Assembly: GCF_002964705.1 (NCBI RefSeq)
Contig: NZ_PQCD01000033.1
Span: 590,565-654,564, forward strand
Direction of reading: 5' to 3'
Length of the DNA stretch: 64,000 nt
DNA from: Pseudoalteromonas sp. T1lg75
GTDB taxonomy: Bacteria > Pseudomonadota > Gammaproteobacteria > Enterobacterales > Alteromonadaceae
The notes under the pieces are model-generated. The model saw only the letters and a program-made list of their open reading frames with translations, ran no database searches and had not been told where the DNA came from. Made by a program: the position numbers and the translations under genes. Each line of letters opens with the position of its first letter. Position 1 is the stretch's first letter. Shown here one piece after another: positions 28,353 to 37,198 of the stretch.

Positions 28353-29219
28353 TTGCATACATTTTCGATAAATAACCGTGCCTTAACTTTGTGTGGCCTA
28401 AGCAATAGTGAGCAGGCCATAAGTTTGCATCAAGACGATGTGGTGATCGCCTGTCATGGCTGGCAGGATAATAGCGCTAGTTTTGCCCCCCTGATGCGGG
28501 AATTATCACCCCAGTTGCCATTATATGCCTTTGACTGGCCGGGGCATGGCTTATCCCAATGGCGCCATCCTCAGGCGCACTATTACTTTATCGATTATGT
28601 AGATGATTTGCATCAGGTGATCACTCAGTGTCAGGCACAGCGTGTGCATCTTGTCGGCCATTCATTAGGGGCCATGGTGGCGTCCTTATATGTAGCCTGC
28701 TTTCCCGAGCACATTGCCAGTCTCACCCTGATCGAAGGCATAGGTTTGGTTTGTGCCGAGCCGGAAGAAGCCAAAGCCTTGTTGATGCGCGCATTGGCGC
28801 AACGGGCCCGGGGCGAAAAGATCCGCGAGTACCCTAGTACCGATGACCTGGTTGCTCGGCGATTGGCGATCAGCGACTTTGATGAGCCGGTGGGTAAGGA
28901 ACTGATGGCCCGCAATATTGAGCCCGGACCCGAGGGAGGAGTGCGACTGCGTACCGACCCGCGTATCAAGCATTATTCCGCTTTTCGCTACAGTGAGGCT
29001 CAGGCTCATGCCTTACTCGATACCATAGATGTGCCGACCCTGCTTATCAAAGGCACCGAAGGTTATTCCATGGTGCACCAAAATGAACATAAATTTGCTC
29101 ATCATTACAGTCAGTTAAGTGCTAAAGTAGTAGCAGGCGGCCACCATTGTCATATGCAAAGCGCCTTAGAATGTGCGCAACTTATTGGTGCACATTTGCA
29201 TCAAAGTGGCGCAAGATAA
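28353..29219 (+). CDS. alpha/beta hydrolase
   Basis: 288 residues, soluble. Alpha/beta-hydrolase fold with IACHGWQDNSASF (oxyanion region), YAFDWPGHGLSQW, nucleophile elbow in VHLVGHSLGAMVASL, and a C-terminal catalytic His in VVAGGHHCHMQS. The start is probably TTG at 28353 with GGAG 5 nt upstream; the domain begins immediately after. It lies between phoA (divergent) and fadD (same strand, 213-nt gap). A lipase or esterase role near fatty-acid activation is plausible but not shown by sequence. Confidence 0.85.
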   Translation: MHTFSINNRALTLCGLSNSEQAISLHQDDVVIACHGWQDNSASFAPLMRELSPQLPLYAFDWPGHGLSQWRHPQAHYYFIDYVDDLHQVITQCQAQRVHLVGHSLGAMVASLYVACFPEHIASLTLIEGIGLVCAEPEEAKALLMRALAQRARGEKIREYPSTDDLVARRLAISDFDEPVGKELMARNIEPGPEGGVRLRTDPRIKHYSAFRYSEAQAHALLDTIDVPTLLIKGTEGYSMVHQNEHKFAHHYSQLSAKVVAGGHHCHMQSALECAQLIGAHLHQSGAR

Positions 29220-29432
29220 TTGTAACTTTGCCGTAAATATGGGAATATCGCTGAAATTAGAGCTTTTGCTCAATTGTTAAAAATATCAACTTAGATTAAG
29301 GTTAGTAGTGCGATAAACCGGCCGCCCAGCAGCGAGCCATACGCACATTAGTTTGGCGTCGTGCCCTGATTACGCCGTGACTCATGACTTCTAAGATAAA
29401 CCATTATAAGAACAAATTAATAGGAGCCTAGT

Positions 29433-31097
29433 GTGGAGAAAATCTGGCTTAAGCGTTATCCGAAGGGTTGCCCAGAAACCATCGATCCCGCTCATTACGA
29501 CTCTTTACTGACACTGTTTGAAAAAAGTTTTAGTGATTTTGCACACCTGCCTGCATTTAAAAATATGGGTGTGACGCTGAGTTATCAGCAGCTTGACGAA
29601 GCCACCAAAAAGGTCGCGTCTTACATTAACAATGACCTTGGTCTTAAGCCCGGCTCTAAAGTCGCGGTGATGATGCCTAATCTTCTGCAAACGCCGGTAA
29701 GTATTTTAGGCGTATTACGTGCCGGCTGTGTGGTGGTTAACGTAAACCCCTTATACACGGCGCGTGAGCTCGAGCATCAATTGAATGACTCCGAGGCGGA
29801 TGCCATCTTTATTCTCGCTAATTTTGCCCATACTCTGGAAAAAGCCATTGCCCATACTCAGGTTAAGCATGTGATCGTCACCGAAGTGGGCGATATGGTT
29901 GGCGGCCTGAAGAAGCACCTGGTCAACTTTGTGGTGAAATATATCAAGAAAATGGTGCCGGCCTATCAGCTAAAAAACACCATTCCCTTCACCGAGGTGA
30001 TGAAAAAGGGCAATGTGGCCACCTATCAACGTCCCCAGGTAACCTTAGATGATCTGGCCTTTTTGCAATATACAGGCGGTACTACCGGAGTGTCGAAAGG
30101 GGCCATGCTGACTCACGGCAACATGGTGGGCAACCTGGAGCAGGTGTCCGGCTGTTTGGATAATATTCTTGAGCGTGGCAAAGAAATCGTGGTGACGGCC
30201 TTGCCGCTTTATCATATCTTTGCATTGACCGCGAACTGTCTGACCTTCATGAAGTACGGCGGTATGAACCTGCTGATCACCAACCCCCGTGATATGAAGG
30301 GCTTTGTCAAAGAGCTTAAAAGCAACAAGTTCACCGTGGTCACTGGGGTGAACACCCTGTTTAACGGTTTATTGAATACCGACGGCTTCGCCGATATCGA
30401 CTTTTCTAATTTGAAAATGTCACTCGGTGGCGGCATGGCGGTGCAACGCCCGGTGGCGGAGCGCTGGCAAAAGGTCACTGGTACGCGCCTGGTAGAAGGC
30501 TACGGTTTAACCGAGTGTTCTCCGCTGGTAACCGTCAGCCCTTACGATCTTGACGGTTACAATGGCTCAATCGGCCTGCCAGCACCGAGCACCGACATCA
30601 AGCTGATGCTGGATAATGGGGAAGAAGCGCCTAAGGGAGAGCCGGGTGAGCTGTGGGTGAAAGGCCCGCAGGTAATGAAAGGCTATTATAACCGCCCCGA
30701 TGCCACTGCCGAATGCTTAAAAGATGGCTGGTTTGCCACCGGTGATATCGCCACCTACGATGACGAAGGCTTCTTCTATATTGTTGACCGTAAGAAAGAC
30801 ATGATCCTGGTTTCCGGTTTTAATGTCTTCCCTAATGAAATTGAAGAAGTGATTGCCGACCATGAAGGGGTGTTAGAAGTTGCCGCCATTGGCGTGCCCC
30901 ACGAGATCAGCGGCGAGCAAGTAAAAGTATTTGTTGTTAAAAAGGACCCGTCTTTAACGGAAAAGGATATAATAAAGCATTGTCGTGATAACCTGACGAA
31001 TTATAAGGTTCCTAAGTTGGTGGAATTTCGTGATGAATTGCCAAAAACCAACGTCGGGAAAATACTGCGACGTGCATTAAAAGACGAACAAAAATAG
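29433..31097 (+). CDS. fadD: long-chain fatty-acid-CoA ligase FadD
   Basis: 554 residues (E. coli FadD 561). Adenylate-forming enzyme: P-loop [66 protein letters not shown] (FACS signature) and [14 protein letters not shown] with the catalytic lysine. It activates fatty acids to acyl-CoA for beta-oxidation and drives vectorial uptake. The start is GTG with GGAG 6-7 nt upstream. The order fadD-rnd is shared with E. coli. A terminator follows. Confidence 0.96.
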   Translation: MEKIWLKRYPKGCPETIDPAHYDSLLTLFEKSFSDFAHLPAFKNMGVTLSYQQLDEATKKVASYINNDLGLKPGSKVAVMMPNLLQTPVSILGVLRAGCVVVNVNPLYTARELEHQLNDSEADAIFILANFAHTLEKAIAHTQVKHVIVTEVGDMVGGLKKHLVNFVVKYIKKMVPAYQLKNTIPFTEVMKKGNVATYQRPQVTLDDLAFLQYTGGTTGVSKGAMLTHGNMVGNLEQVSGCLDNILERGKEIVVTALPLYHIFALTANCLTFMKYGGMNLLITNPRDMKGFVKELKSNKFTVVTGVNTLFNGLLNTDGFADIDFSNLKMSLGGGMAVQRPVAERWQKVTGTRLVEGYGLTECSPLVTVSPYDLDGYNGSIGLPAPSTDIKLMLDNGEEAPKGEPGELWVKGPQVMKGYYNRPDATAECLKDGWFATGDIATYDDEGFFYIVDRKKDMILVSGFNVFPNEIEEVIADHEGVLEVAAIGVPHEISGEQVKVFVVKKDPSLTEKDIIKHCRDNLTNYKVPKLVEFRDELPKTNVGKILRRALKDEQK

Positions 31098-31107
31098 CGA
31101 TGAACAG

Positions 31108-31131
31108 ACCGGCAATAGCCGGTTTGTTTTT
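31108..31131 (+). terminator. terminator between fadD and rnd
   Basis: A 6-bp stem accggc / gccggt with an aata loop is followed by ttgttttt. It sits in the 45-nt gap between fadD and rnd, and the rnd ribosome site (AAGGAG) comes right after, so it may only partly stop transcription. Confidence 0.7.
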
Positions 31132-31142
31132 AAGGAGTACAA

Positions 31143-31907
31143 GTGGAATATCAGTTAATCACTGAGCAAGGGGCGTTGGATACATTTGTCGACGCGATCA
31201 GCAATGCAAAGGTGCTCGCCATCGACACCGAGTTTATGCGCCGCCGAACACTTTATCCAGAAATTGCCTTATTACAGGTTTTTGACGGCCAGCACCTGGC
31301 ACTGATCGATCCGCTGGCAGAGTTAGATTTAGGCGCCCTTTGGGCATTATTGCAAAAGCCCGAAGTGTTAAAGGTATTACACTCGCCCTCGGAAGACATC
31401 GAAGTATTTCAAAACTTTGCTGGCTTTGTCCCGGCGCCACTGTTCGATACCCAGTTCGCCCTGCAGCTGTTAGGCTCGGGTAACTGCGTCGGTTTCGCCG
31501 CCATGGTGAATGTGCGCTTGGGTATTGAGATCGACAAAAGCGAGTCACGTACCAACTGGCTGCAAAGACCACTGCGTGATAGCCAGCTTACCTATGCCGC
31601 TGCTGATGTTGCCCATTTACTGCCTTGTTTCGAGCAAATTGTGGAAGAAATCAATGCCAAGGGTTGGTTCGATATCGTTATTGCCGAGTCACAATTAATT
31701 TCTCAAAAGCGTGCATTTACTACCCCGGATGAGCTTTTATACCGAGATGTGAAAGGGGCCTGGCAACTTAACCCGAGGGACTTGGCGGCACTGCGTGAGT
31801 TGGCCATGTGGCGACGAGAAAAGGCACAACGTAAAAATCTGGCACTGAATTTTATCGCAAAGAAGCAAACATGGTGGAAATCGCCAAACGTCGCCCAAGC
31901 TCTTTGA
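31143..31907 (+). CDS. rnd: ribonuclease D, N-terminal part (frameshifted gene)
   Basis: 254 codons in this frame. It contains the whole DEDDy exonuclease domain: VLAIDTEFMRRRTLYPEIALLQ (Asp-Glu), LHSPSEDIEVF, LFDTQFALQLLG, and the TYAAADVAHLLPC block (Tyr/Asp), then the start of the first HRDC domain (DLAALRELAMWRREKAQ). At about 31857-31862 the frame is lost relative to the family: LALNFIA should run on as KEANMVEIAKRRP, which is found in the -1 frame. The in-frame tail after that point (about 15 residues, KQTWWKSPNVAQAL) is unlike RNase D. RNase D trims tRNA and small RNA 3' ends. See the finding on the frameshift. Confidence 0.85.
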   Translation: MEYQLITEQGALDTFVDAISNAKVLAIDTEFMRRRTLYPEIALLQVFDGQHLALIDPLAELDLGALWALLQKPEVLKVLHSPSEDIEVFQNFAGFVPAPLFDTQFALQLLGSGNCVGFAAMVNVRLGIEIDKSESRTNWLQRPLRDSQLTYAAADVAHLLPCFEQIVEEINAKGWFDIVIAESQLISQKRAFTTPDELLYRDVKGAWQLNPRDLAALRELAMWRREKAQRKNLALNFIAKKQTWWKSPNVAQAL

Positions 31908-32284
31908 ACAGCATGCGCAACATTCCCGGTGTTGATGCCATGGAGGTTAATCGCTCGGGTCGCGAAATGCTCGCCTGTATTGAGCGCGCCAGGGAGTTAA
32001 GCGAGGAACAGTTACCGGCTCGGGTCATGCGTTTGATGGATTATCGCGGTTACAAGCAGGCCGCCAAGGACATCAAGCAAAAGATCACCGCGGTGAGCAA
32101 AGACAGCGGTATCCCGGCTGATGTGTTTGCGAGTAAAAAGCAAATAAATCAGTTGATCAGTTGGAACTGGAAGTTAACCGATGAAGAGCGTCAAATACTT
32201 ATGGCGCCGGATATTTTACAGCCATGGCGCAGTGGCTACCTTGTCGAGGTATTGAACAAGTGGGTGCCGGGCGCGCAGGAGTAG
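31871..32284 (+). CDS. rnd: ribonuclease D, C-terminal HRDC part (second frame of frameshifted gene)
   Basis: This frame carries the remainder of RNase D. Upstream of the ATG at 31871 the same frame already reads KEAN, so homology starts about 12 nt earlier; the ATG is probably not a real start (no Shine-Dalgarno). The product, beginning VEIAKRRPSSLNSM, completes HRDC domain 1 and contains HRDC domain 2 (KQINQLISWNWKLT...). HRDC domains position RNA. The two frames overlap by 37 nt; a single -1 shift would restore a normal-length protein of about 380 residues. Confidence 0.75.
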   Translation: MVEIAKRRPSSLNSMRNIPGVDAMEVNRSGREMLACIERARELSEEQLPARVMRLMDYRGYKQAAKDIKQKITAVSKDSGIPADVFASKKQINQLISWNWKLTDEERQILMAPDILQPWRSGYLVEVLNKWVPGAQE

Positions 32285-32296
32285 GGTGCAGAGTAA

Positions 32297-32920
32297 ATGA
32301 AGTACCAAGGAAAAATCGAGCAATGGAATGATGAAAAAGGGTTTGGCTTTGTGCAACCCAATGGTGGGGGCGAGCGCTTATTTGTGCATATCAAGGCCTT
32401 TAAGAAAAGGACGCGCCGCCCTCAAAACGGTGATTTAATCGTTTATCAAGGTGCCCGAGACAAGCAAGGGCGTGCACAAGCGGTGGATATCAGTTTTGCG
32501 GCCGATCATAAACGCCGGGCAAAAAAAAGACCGGGACAGACAAGGACGCTAGGTAATCTCACCGTAGCAGCAGGTTGCCTTTTTATTGTCGCTGCGATTT
32601 TAGTTGGCAAGTTGCCACTGTGGTTTGTGCCGCTTTATTTATTGTTAAGCCTTATCACCTTTATTGCTTACGGGCGTGATAAAGCGAAGGCCCAGAACAA
32701 CCAGTGGCGCACACCGGAAAGCACGCTGCAGGTGTTGGCTTTACTCGGTGGTTGGCCCGGTGCCTTTATGGCACAAAATAAATTTAGACATAAATCTAAG
32801 AAGGGCTCTTTTTTGTTCGTCTTTTGGCTCTGCGTATTGGTCAACCTGGCGGCCGTGGCCTGGTTGTGTGGCAGTGACGGTCAAGTCTTACTCGACAAGA
32901 TTAGCGCTAGCTTGTACTAG
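32297..32920 (+). CDS. cold-shock domain fused to DUF1294 membrane domain
   Basis: 207 residues. The N-terminal 65 form a cold-shock domain with the RNP1-like KGFGFVQP and RNP2-like RLFVHI motifs, plus the opening KYQGKIEQWNDE. A basic linker (DHKRRAKKRPGQ) leads to four hydrophobic segments of DUF1294: LLSLITFIAYGRDKAKAQN and the conserved LLGGWPGAFMAQNKFRHKSKKGSF. The fusion is known in proteobacteria; function is not established. The nucleic-acid domain would face the cytoplasm at the inner membrane. 12 nt after rnd, so probably the same transcript. Confidence 0.9.
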   Translation: MKYQGKIEQWNDEKGFGFVQPNGGGERLFVHIKAFKKRTRRPQNGDLIVYQGARDKQGRAQAVDISFAADHKRRAKKRPGQTRTLGNLTVAAGCLFIVAAILVGKLPLWFVPLYLLLSLITFIAYGRDKAKAQNNQWRTPESTLQVLALLGGWPGAFMAQNKFRHKSKKGSFLFVFWLCVLVNLAAVAWLCGSDGQVLLDKISASLY

Positions 32921-32941
32921 CGCTTTTGCCGTCATTGGCAA

Positions 32942-33421
32942 TTAAAAATGATATGAGTAACTCATGACTATACTCTCCGAGCCCGGATTGGTTTCGCCAA
33001 ACCCGGCATTGGAAATATGGCCTATTTCCGCGCGAACTCGGTGCTCCTTGGTGAGTTTGTATTTAGTGAATAGATAACTATAGAATTCAAGGTCGTAGCC
33101 CAATGAGTCCAGGTTATGGGCATAACCCACATGACTGGCTATGCCCCAGCTCCAATCATCATTGATGGTAAAGGCTTTAGCCGCACCTAGGCCGTAATAT
33201 TTTTGATCGTGCTCGGCAATTATCACCAGCATTCGTGGTTGCAGTCCCCACAAGTCCTGCACCGGCTTAAGTTCATAGTCGGCATGAAGGGCAAATTCAT
33301 CGAATTCATCAAATATGGCCCAACCGGCAATACCAACACTCACCGACAAGCTTTCATCGGCGGCGTTCACGGGTAAGGTAAATAAAGCGAGTACTGCAAC
33401 ACAAGGAATAGTTCGTTTCAT
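32942..33421 (-). CDS. PagL-like lipid A 3-O-deacylase (acyloxyacyl hydrolase family)
   Basis: About 159 residues: signal peptide ending at NAA, then an eight-stranded beta-barrel pattern ending in Phe (IVMSYSYHF), as outer-membrane barrels do. The motif EIGHISNAGFGETNPGSESI matches the PagL catalytic His-x-Ser region ('HxSNAG..NPG.ES'), and an acidic residue follows. The family removes the 3-linked acyl chain of lipid A, lowering its endotoxicity and altering membrane properties. The ATG at 33421 is preferred over TTG 33424. Monocistronic; its 3' end faces the CSD-DUF1294 gene. Confidence 0.8.
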   Translation of the reverse strand: MKRTIPCVAVLALFTLPVNAADESLSVSVGIAGWAIFDEFDEFALHADYELKPVQDLWGLQPRMLVIIAEHDQKYYGLGAAKAFTINDDWSWGIASHVGYAHNLDSLGYDLEFYSYLFTKYKLTKEHRVRAEIGHISNAGFGETNPGSESIVMSYSYHF

Positions 33422-33670
33422 CAAAGCGGCATCCGTAAAATTTATTAGGTTCTAACTAATTGTCTTTTTGTCCGTGCGTTCCATACTGGCTAACACCGCC
33501 TTAGCCAGATCCGTCCCTTAATTTAGTGTTGTCGCAATCGGCGAACTTGTCCAGCGCGATAGCAAAGACCATTTTCTTGTTTGCTAATGCGTTGTCGATT
33601 TAATACTCGACTAGGTAATCCCGAATCTGTATGTTAAAACATCAAAAATTATAAATAACAGGGATATCAG

Positions 33671-34846
33671 ATGATTAGGTTGTTGGTGTTGAGCATGTCA
33701 CTATGTGTAGTGGTGAAAAGTTGGGCTTTGGATGTTGCTACCTTGACCCCTATCGAGAAAGTCAGTGTCGCGTATGCAGGCTTTAAAGAGCCGATGGACT
33801 TTAACGTTACCTTACCGGCCAGCTATGCTAATGAGCCCGATAAGCGTTATCTGGTGTTGTTTGATCCACACCCGCGTAGCCAACCTCACCTCAGTGGTTT
33901 ACAGGATTGGCTCAGTCACAATGGCGAATGGCCCTGGCTGGAAACCCTGGTAGTAACGCCTGCTTCCTATCACAGCGAATATGCTGCTTTGTTTAATAAG
34001 ACGGCGGAGAATCCAAGTGATGCCGAGTTGCTGACATTTCTTGAGACTCAGGTGTTGGCGCAAATAGACAAAAAGTACCGCACCCACGACTTTAGAATTT
34101 TTAGCGGCTTTATGGGTAATGGGGCGTTTGGTCTCTATGCCTTACTTAATCGTCCACAGTTATTCGACGCCTATATTATTGCCTCGCCTTCATTGGCCGA
34201 TGACTTTTTGGCGATAAGTTCAAACGCCAAAACTCAGTTGCCTAAACTTAACGATAAAATGCGCTTTGTGTATTTGGCCATGGGTGAGCATAGGTATGAA
34301 CAGGGTAACCGAGAAGACACAATGGCCTTTGCCGATGCGCTTGCGGAATATGCACCCGCAGAGCTCGAATGGCATACACATCTTAATGATAAGCGCCATT
34401 ATATGAGTCGCCCCGTCTTGGCGGTCGTTGAGGCAATAGAATTGCTATTTGCAGATTATCATACCCCGCTGGCGCCAGACTCGGCCATTTCACAACAGGG
34501 CGTTGACGCCATTATTGCGCATTATCAAGTCTTGTCTACACGTAAATACGGCTTTGAGGTCTCGGCGCAAAGCTCTTTGAAGGCATTGGCTAAATCTAAG
34601 CTTGATAGCAATCCTGATGAAGCGCTGGCCATCTACGAAAAGGTGATTGCCCTGTACCCAGATTCCGCTTATGCCTATGCGGATCTGGCCGCAGCCTACG
34701 ACGGGCTTGGGCAAATCGACAAGGCCATTGCGCTGCAAACAACGGCGGTTGAGAAATCCAAGAACATGGTGCCGTGGCATCAGAACAATCTGCAACAGCA
34801 TCTTGCAGCCTATAAGTCGAAATTAGCCACTGAACGCTCGGAATAA
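33671..34846 (+). CDS. exported esterase-like protein lacking the nucleophile serine, with TPR tail
   Basis: 391 residues: signal peptide (ends near SWA), an alpha/beta-hydrolase domain of the esterase D/enterochelin esterase type (RYLVLFDPHPRS; LAQIDKKYRTHDFRIFSG; LFDAYIIASPSLADD; RHYMSRPVLAVVEAI with the conserved His), then a C-terminal TPR-like region (DEALAIYEKVIALYPDSAYA, YADLAAAYDGLGQIDKAIA). Where active relatives have GHSxGG the sequence is SGFMGNGAFGLYAL, with Met at the nucleophile position. It is therefore probably a non-catalytic relative that binds a ligand or partner. 246 nt of preceding spacer hold no recognisable gene. Confidence 0.82.
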   Translation: MIRLLVLSMSLCVVVKSWALDVATLTPIEKVSVAYAGFKEPMDFNVTLPASYANEPDKRYLVLFDPHPRSQPHLSGLQDWLSHNGEWPWLETLVVTPASYHSEYAALFNKTAENPSDAELLTFLETQVLAQIDKKYRTHDFRIFSGFMGNGAFGLYALLNRPQLFDAYIIASPSLADDFLAISSNAKTQLPKLNDKMRFVYLAMGEHRYEQGNREDTMAFADALAEYAPAELEWHTHLNDKRHYMSRPVLAVVEAIELLFADYHTPLAPDSAISQQGVDAIIAHYQVLSTRKYGFEVSAQSSLKALAKSKLDSNPDEALAIYEKVIALYPDSAYAYADLAAAYDGLGQIDKAIALQTTAVEKSKNMVPWHQNNLQQHLAAYKSKLATERSE

Positions 34847-34882
34847 GTCGACTTATGGCAAGCATGTGAAACTTGGCACAAT

Positions 34883-34913
34883 AAAAAAGGAAGCACCTTG
34901 GCTTCCTTTTTTT
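34883..34913. terminator. bidirectional terminator between esterase-like gene and minE
   Basis: Stem ggaagc / gcttcc with loop accttg, an A6 run before and a T7 run after, so it can stop both convergent transcripts. Confidence 0.85.
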
Positions 34914-34929
34914 GCACCCAAAAAAACGA

Positions 34930-35190
34930 TTATCTTTCTTCGTCGGGTAGCGTTACGTTTAGCTCTAATACCGCTAAATCGTCTTCATTTTGTTCCAGCT
35001 GCACCTGCACGGCATCGGCATCGATGGCGACGTACTTGCGGATCACATCAAGAATATCTTGCTTAAGTTGCGGCAAGTAATCGGGTGTACCGCGCTGTGA
35101 CCGTTCGTGAGCGACTATGATCTGCAGTCGCTCCTTGGCCATTGAGGCGCTGGTTTTCTTTTCTGAACGAAAATAATCGAGTAAAGACAC
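34930..35190 (-). CDS. minE: cell division topological specificity factor MinE
   Basis: 86 residues (E. coli 88). [20 protein letters not shown] followed by [10 protein letters not shown] is the N-terminal MinD-binding, ATPase-stimulating helix; the C-terminal half forms the dimer domain that acts as topological factor. The start is GTG 35190 with GGAGG 5 nt upstream inside the minD stop region; the ATG at 35202 would add an unusual four residues and overlap minD by 11 nt, so I reject it. MinE drives MinCD oscillation from pole to pole. Confidence 0.96.
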   Translation of the reverse strand: MSLLDYFRSEKKTSASMAKERLQIIVAHERSQRGTPDYLPQLKQDILDVIRKYVAIDADAVQVQLEQNEDDLAVLELNVTLPDEER

Positions 35191-35191
35191 A

Positions 35192-36001
35192 TTATCCTCC
35201 AAAAATCCGTTTGAATAGGCCGCGTTTCTCTACATCCAAAAAGCGGAACTCAATTTGTTCACCAAGCAGGCGGTTAATGGCATCTAGATAAGCTTGGCCG
35301 GCATCCGACTCGTTGTCCAATACCACGGGCTGGCCCTGGTTCGATGCGTTGAGTACCGCTTGCGACTCTGGAATAACGCCTAGTAGGTCGATGGCAAGAA
35401 TATCGTTAACGTCTTCTACCGACAGCATTTCTCCGCGCTGTACACGCTCTGGGTTATAACGGGTCAGGAGCAGGTGCTCTTTTACCGGCTCCAGGCCTTC
35501 TTCGGCTCGGCGTGATTTGCTCTGCAAAATGCCGAGGATGCGATCCGAGTCGCGAACCGATGACACTTCCGGGTTAGTGGTAACAATGGCTTCATCGGCG
35601 AAGTACAGGGCCATCATGGCACCGGCTTCAATACCGGCCGGTGAGTCACAAACGATAAAGTCAAAATCGTTCTTTAACTCGTTAAGGACCTTTTCAACGC
35701 CTTCTTTGGTTAGCGCGTCTTTGTCACGCGTTTGCGATGCCGGTAGGATATAGAGCTTATCGACGCGCTTATCCTTGATCAGTGCCTGGTTAAGATTGGC
35801 TTCGCCATTGATAACGTTGACGAAGTCATAAACCACCCGGCGCTCACAGCCCATGATCAAATCCAGGTTACGCAGGCCAATATCGAAATCGATAATCGCC
35901 GTTTTAAAGCCCTTAAGAGCAAGGCCAGTACCAATTGCAGCGCTAGAGGTTGTTTTGCCTACGCCGCCTTTACCAGAAGTAACGACAATAATTTTTGCCA
36001 T
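35192..36001 (-). CDS. minD: septum site-determining ATPase MinD
   Basis: 269 residues. Deviant Walker [45 protein letters not shown] (Walker B region), and the C-terminal amphipathic membrane-targeting helix in [19 protein letters not shown]-bound MinD dimers bind the inner membrane and recruit MinC. 5 nt from minC, and its stop overlaps the minE ribosome site. Confidence 0.98.
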   Translation of the reverse strand: MAKIIVVTSGKGGVGKTTSSAAIGTGLALKGFKTAIIDFDIGLRNLDLIMGCERRVVYDFVNVINGEANLNQALIKDKRVDKLYILPASQTRDKDALTKEGVEKVLNELKNDFDFIVCDSPAGIEAGAMMALYFADEAIVTTNPEVSSVRDSDRILGILQSKSRRAEEGLEPVKEHLLLTRYNPERVQRGEMLSVEDVNDILAIDLLGVIPESQAVLNASNQGQPVVLDNESDAGQAYLDAINRLLGEQIEFRFLDVEKRGLFKRIFGG

Positions 36002-36006
36002 GAGTT

Positions 36007-36735
36007 TTATCCTTTAACCAAAGCTGATATATGAAGTGAGTCTTGGCGTTGGCGAATGCAGGCGGCTTGCCCCCATAGTTCACCTTGCAGTGAGTCACTG
36101 ATCCAATAACTGCCGTTCACTGAAACCAATTCGGCCTCGAGTTTTTGACAGAAGATTGTGGCGTTTTTATCACCCTGCGCGCCGGCAATGGCACGACCAC
36201 GCAAGGTGCCGTAAATATGAATATGGCCATCGGCGATCACCTCGGCGCCGTGACTTACCGCGCCAAGCACTATCAGATCCCGACCTTTGGCATACACCTG
36301 TTGCCCAGAGCGCACCGTGCCTTCCACAACCATGGTTGGTTCTGGCTCGGCTGTAACTGCGGGTGCAACTGCGGGTGCAACTGCGGGTTTAGAAGGCGTC
36401 TTGACTGGTGCTTTGGCCTGCTGATTATCTTTGGCGTAGTTGAGCACAGAAAAACCGGCCGTTTTAGCCTGCTGATGTTGTTCATCCGAACCACTGCAGA
36501 CGCCCACGGGATTAAAGGCTAAACGTTTTAGCAGTGCGTGCAGTTGAGAAAAGTCGAGTTCGGCGCCATCGAGCGCTTCAAGATTGACAACAATAGGGGC
36601 ACCGGCGAAGAATTTAGGTGCTTGGGAAATTTTGGCATCAAGCTGTTCGCTCAATGCGCTCAAATCAGATGTTAGCAGGCGTAACACCGACAGCGTGAAG
36701 AGGTTCCCTTTTAATTCGAATAATTGTTCCGACAT
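36007..36735 (-). CDS. minC: septum formation inhibitor MinC
   Basis: 242 residues. N-terminal FtsZ-inhibiting domain (FELKGNLFTLSVLRLLTSDL...), a Pro/Ala/Val-rich linker made of short repeats (PAVAPAVAPAV; gcgggtgcaact repeated in the DNA at 36359-36386), and the C-terminal beta-helix (RSGQQVYAKGRDLIVLGAV, GAEVIADGHIHIYGTLRGRA) that binds MinD and dimerises. First gene of minCDE. No good Shine-Dalgarno before the ATG. Confidence 0.97.
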   Translation of the reverse strand: MSEQLFELKGNLFTLSVLRLLTSDLSALSEQLDAKISQAPKFFAGAPIVVNLEALDGAELDFSQLHALLKRLAFNPVGVCSGSDEQHQQAKTAGFSVLNYAKDNQQAKAPVKTPSKPAVAPAVAPAVTAEPEPTMVVEGTVRSGQQVYAKGRDLIVLGAVSHGAEVIADGHIHIYGTLRGRAIAGAQGDKNATIFCQKLEAELVSVNGSYWISDSLQGELWGQAACIRQRQDSLHISALVKG

Positions 36736-36916
36736 AAGCGCTCGTACTTGTGTGGCCTGTTATTAATTATCACCAAGAAAAGTCGGTACAAACTTGCAAT
36801 GGGGCTGACTTTGGTTAGGCCTTGGTGTTGAGCTTTGGCCACTAAACTTACCACATGATTTAGCTCTCATGGTATAGTGTCAAGGTGTGTTTCGCAACAA
36901 CTTAAAGGCCCTAACC

Positions 36917-37198
36917 ATGCTGTGCGCAGTATATAAGAGTAAGAAAAAAGCAGATACCTACCTTTACTTGCCAAAAAGAGATGATTTTTCCGATGTTCCA
37001 CAACCGCTTATGGACATGTTTGGCACACCGCAATTTGTTATGTTGATTAATCTGGCAACAAAAACACAGCTAGCCTTGGCGGATCTTGCTAAGGTTAAGG
37101 AACAATTAAGTGAGCAGGGGTTTTATTTACAGTTACCCCCGCCAACCGAAAACATGTTGGACGAATTTAGAAAGCAAAATGGAGTAGAGCGTGATTAA
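36917..37198 (+). CDS. ycgL: YcgL family protein
   Basis: About 93 residues. Start LCAVYKSKKKADTYLYLPKR, then LMDMFGTPQFVMLINLATK and GFYLQLPPP are signatures of the YcgL family, small alpha/beta proteins widespread in gammaproteobacteria with no assigned function. I chose ATG 36917 (AAAGG upstream), where the family begins. Divergent from minC and overlapping the transglycosylase gene by 8 nt, the same neighbourhood as in Shewanella and Vibrio. Confidence 0.93.
   Translation: MLCAVYKSKKKADTYLYLPKRDDFSDVPQPLMDMFGTPQFVMLINLATKTQLALADLAKVKEQLSEQGFYLQLPPPTENMLDEFRKQNGVERD

Noticed and set aside
36350..36390. Short tandem repeat gcgggtgcaact as a mobile or CRISPR-like repeat
   Set aside because: It is in frame within minC and encodes the PAVAPAVAPAV interdomain linker.
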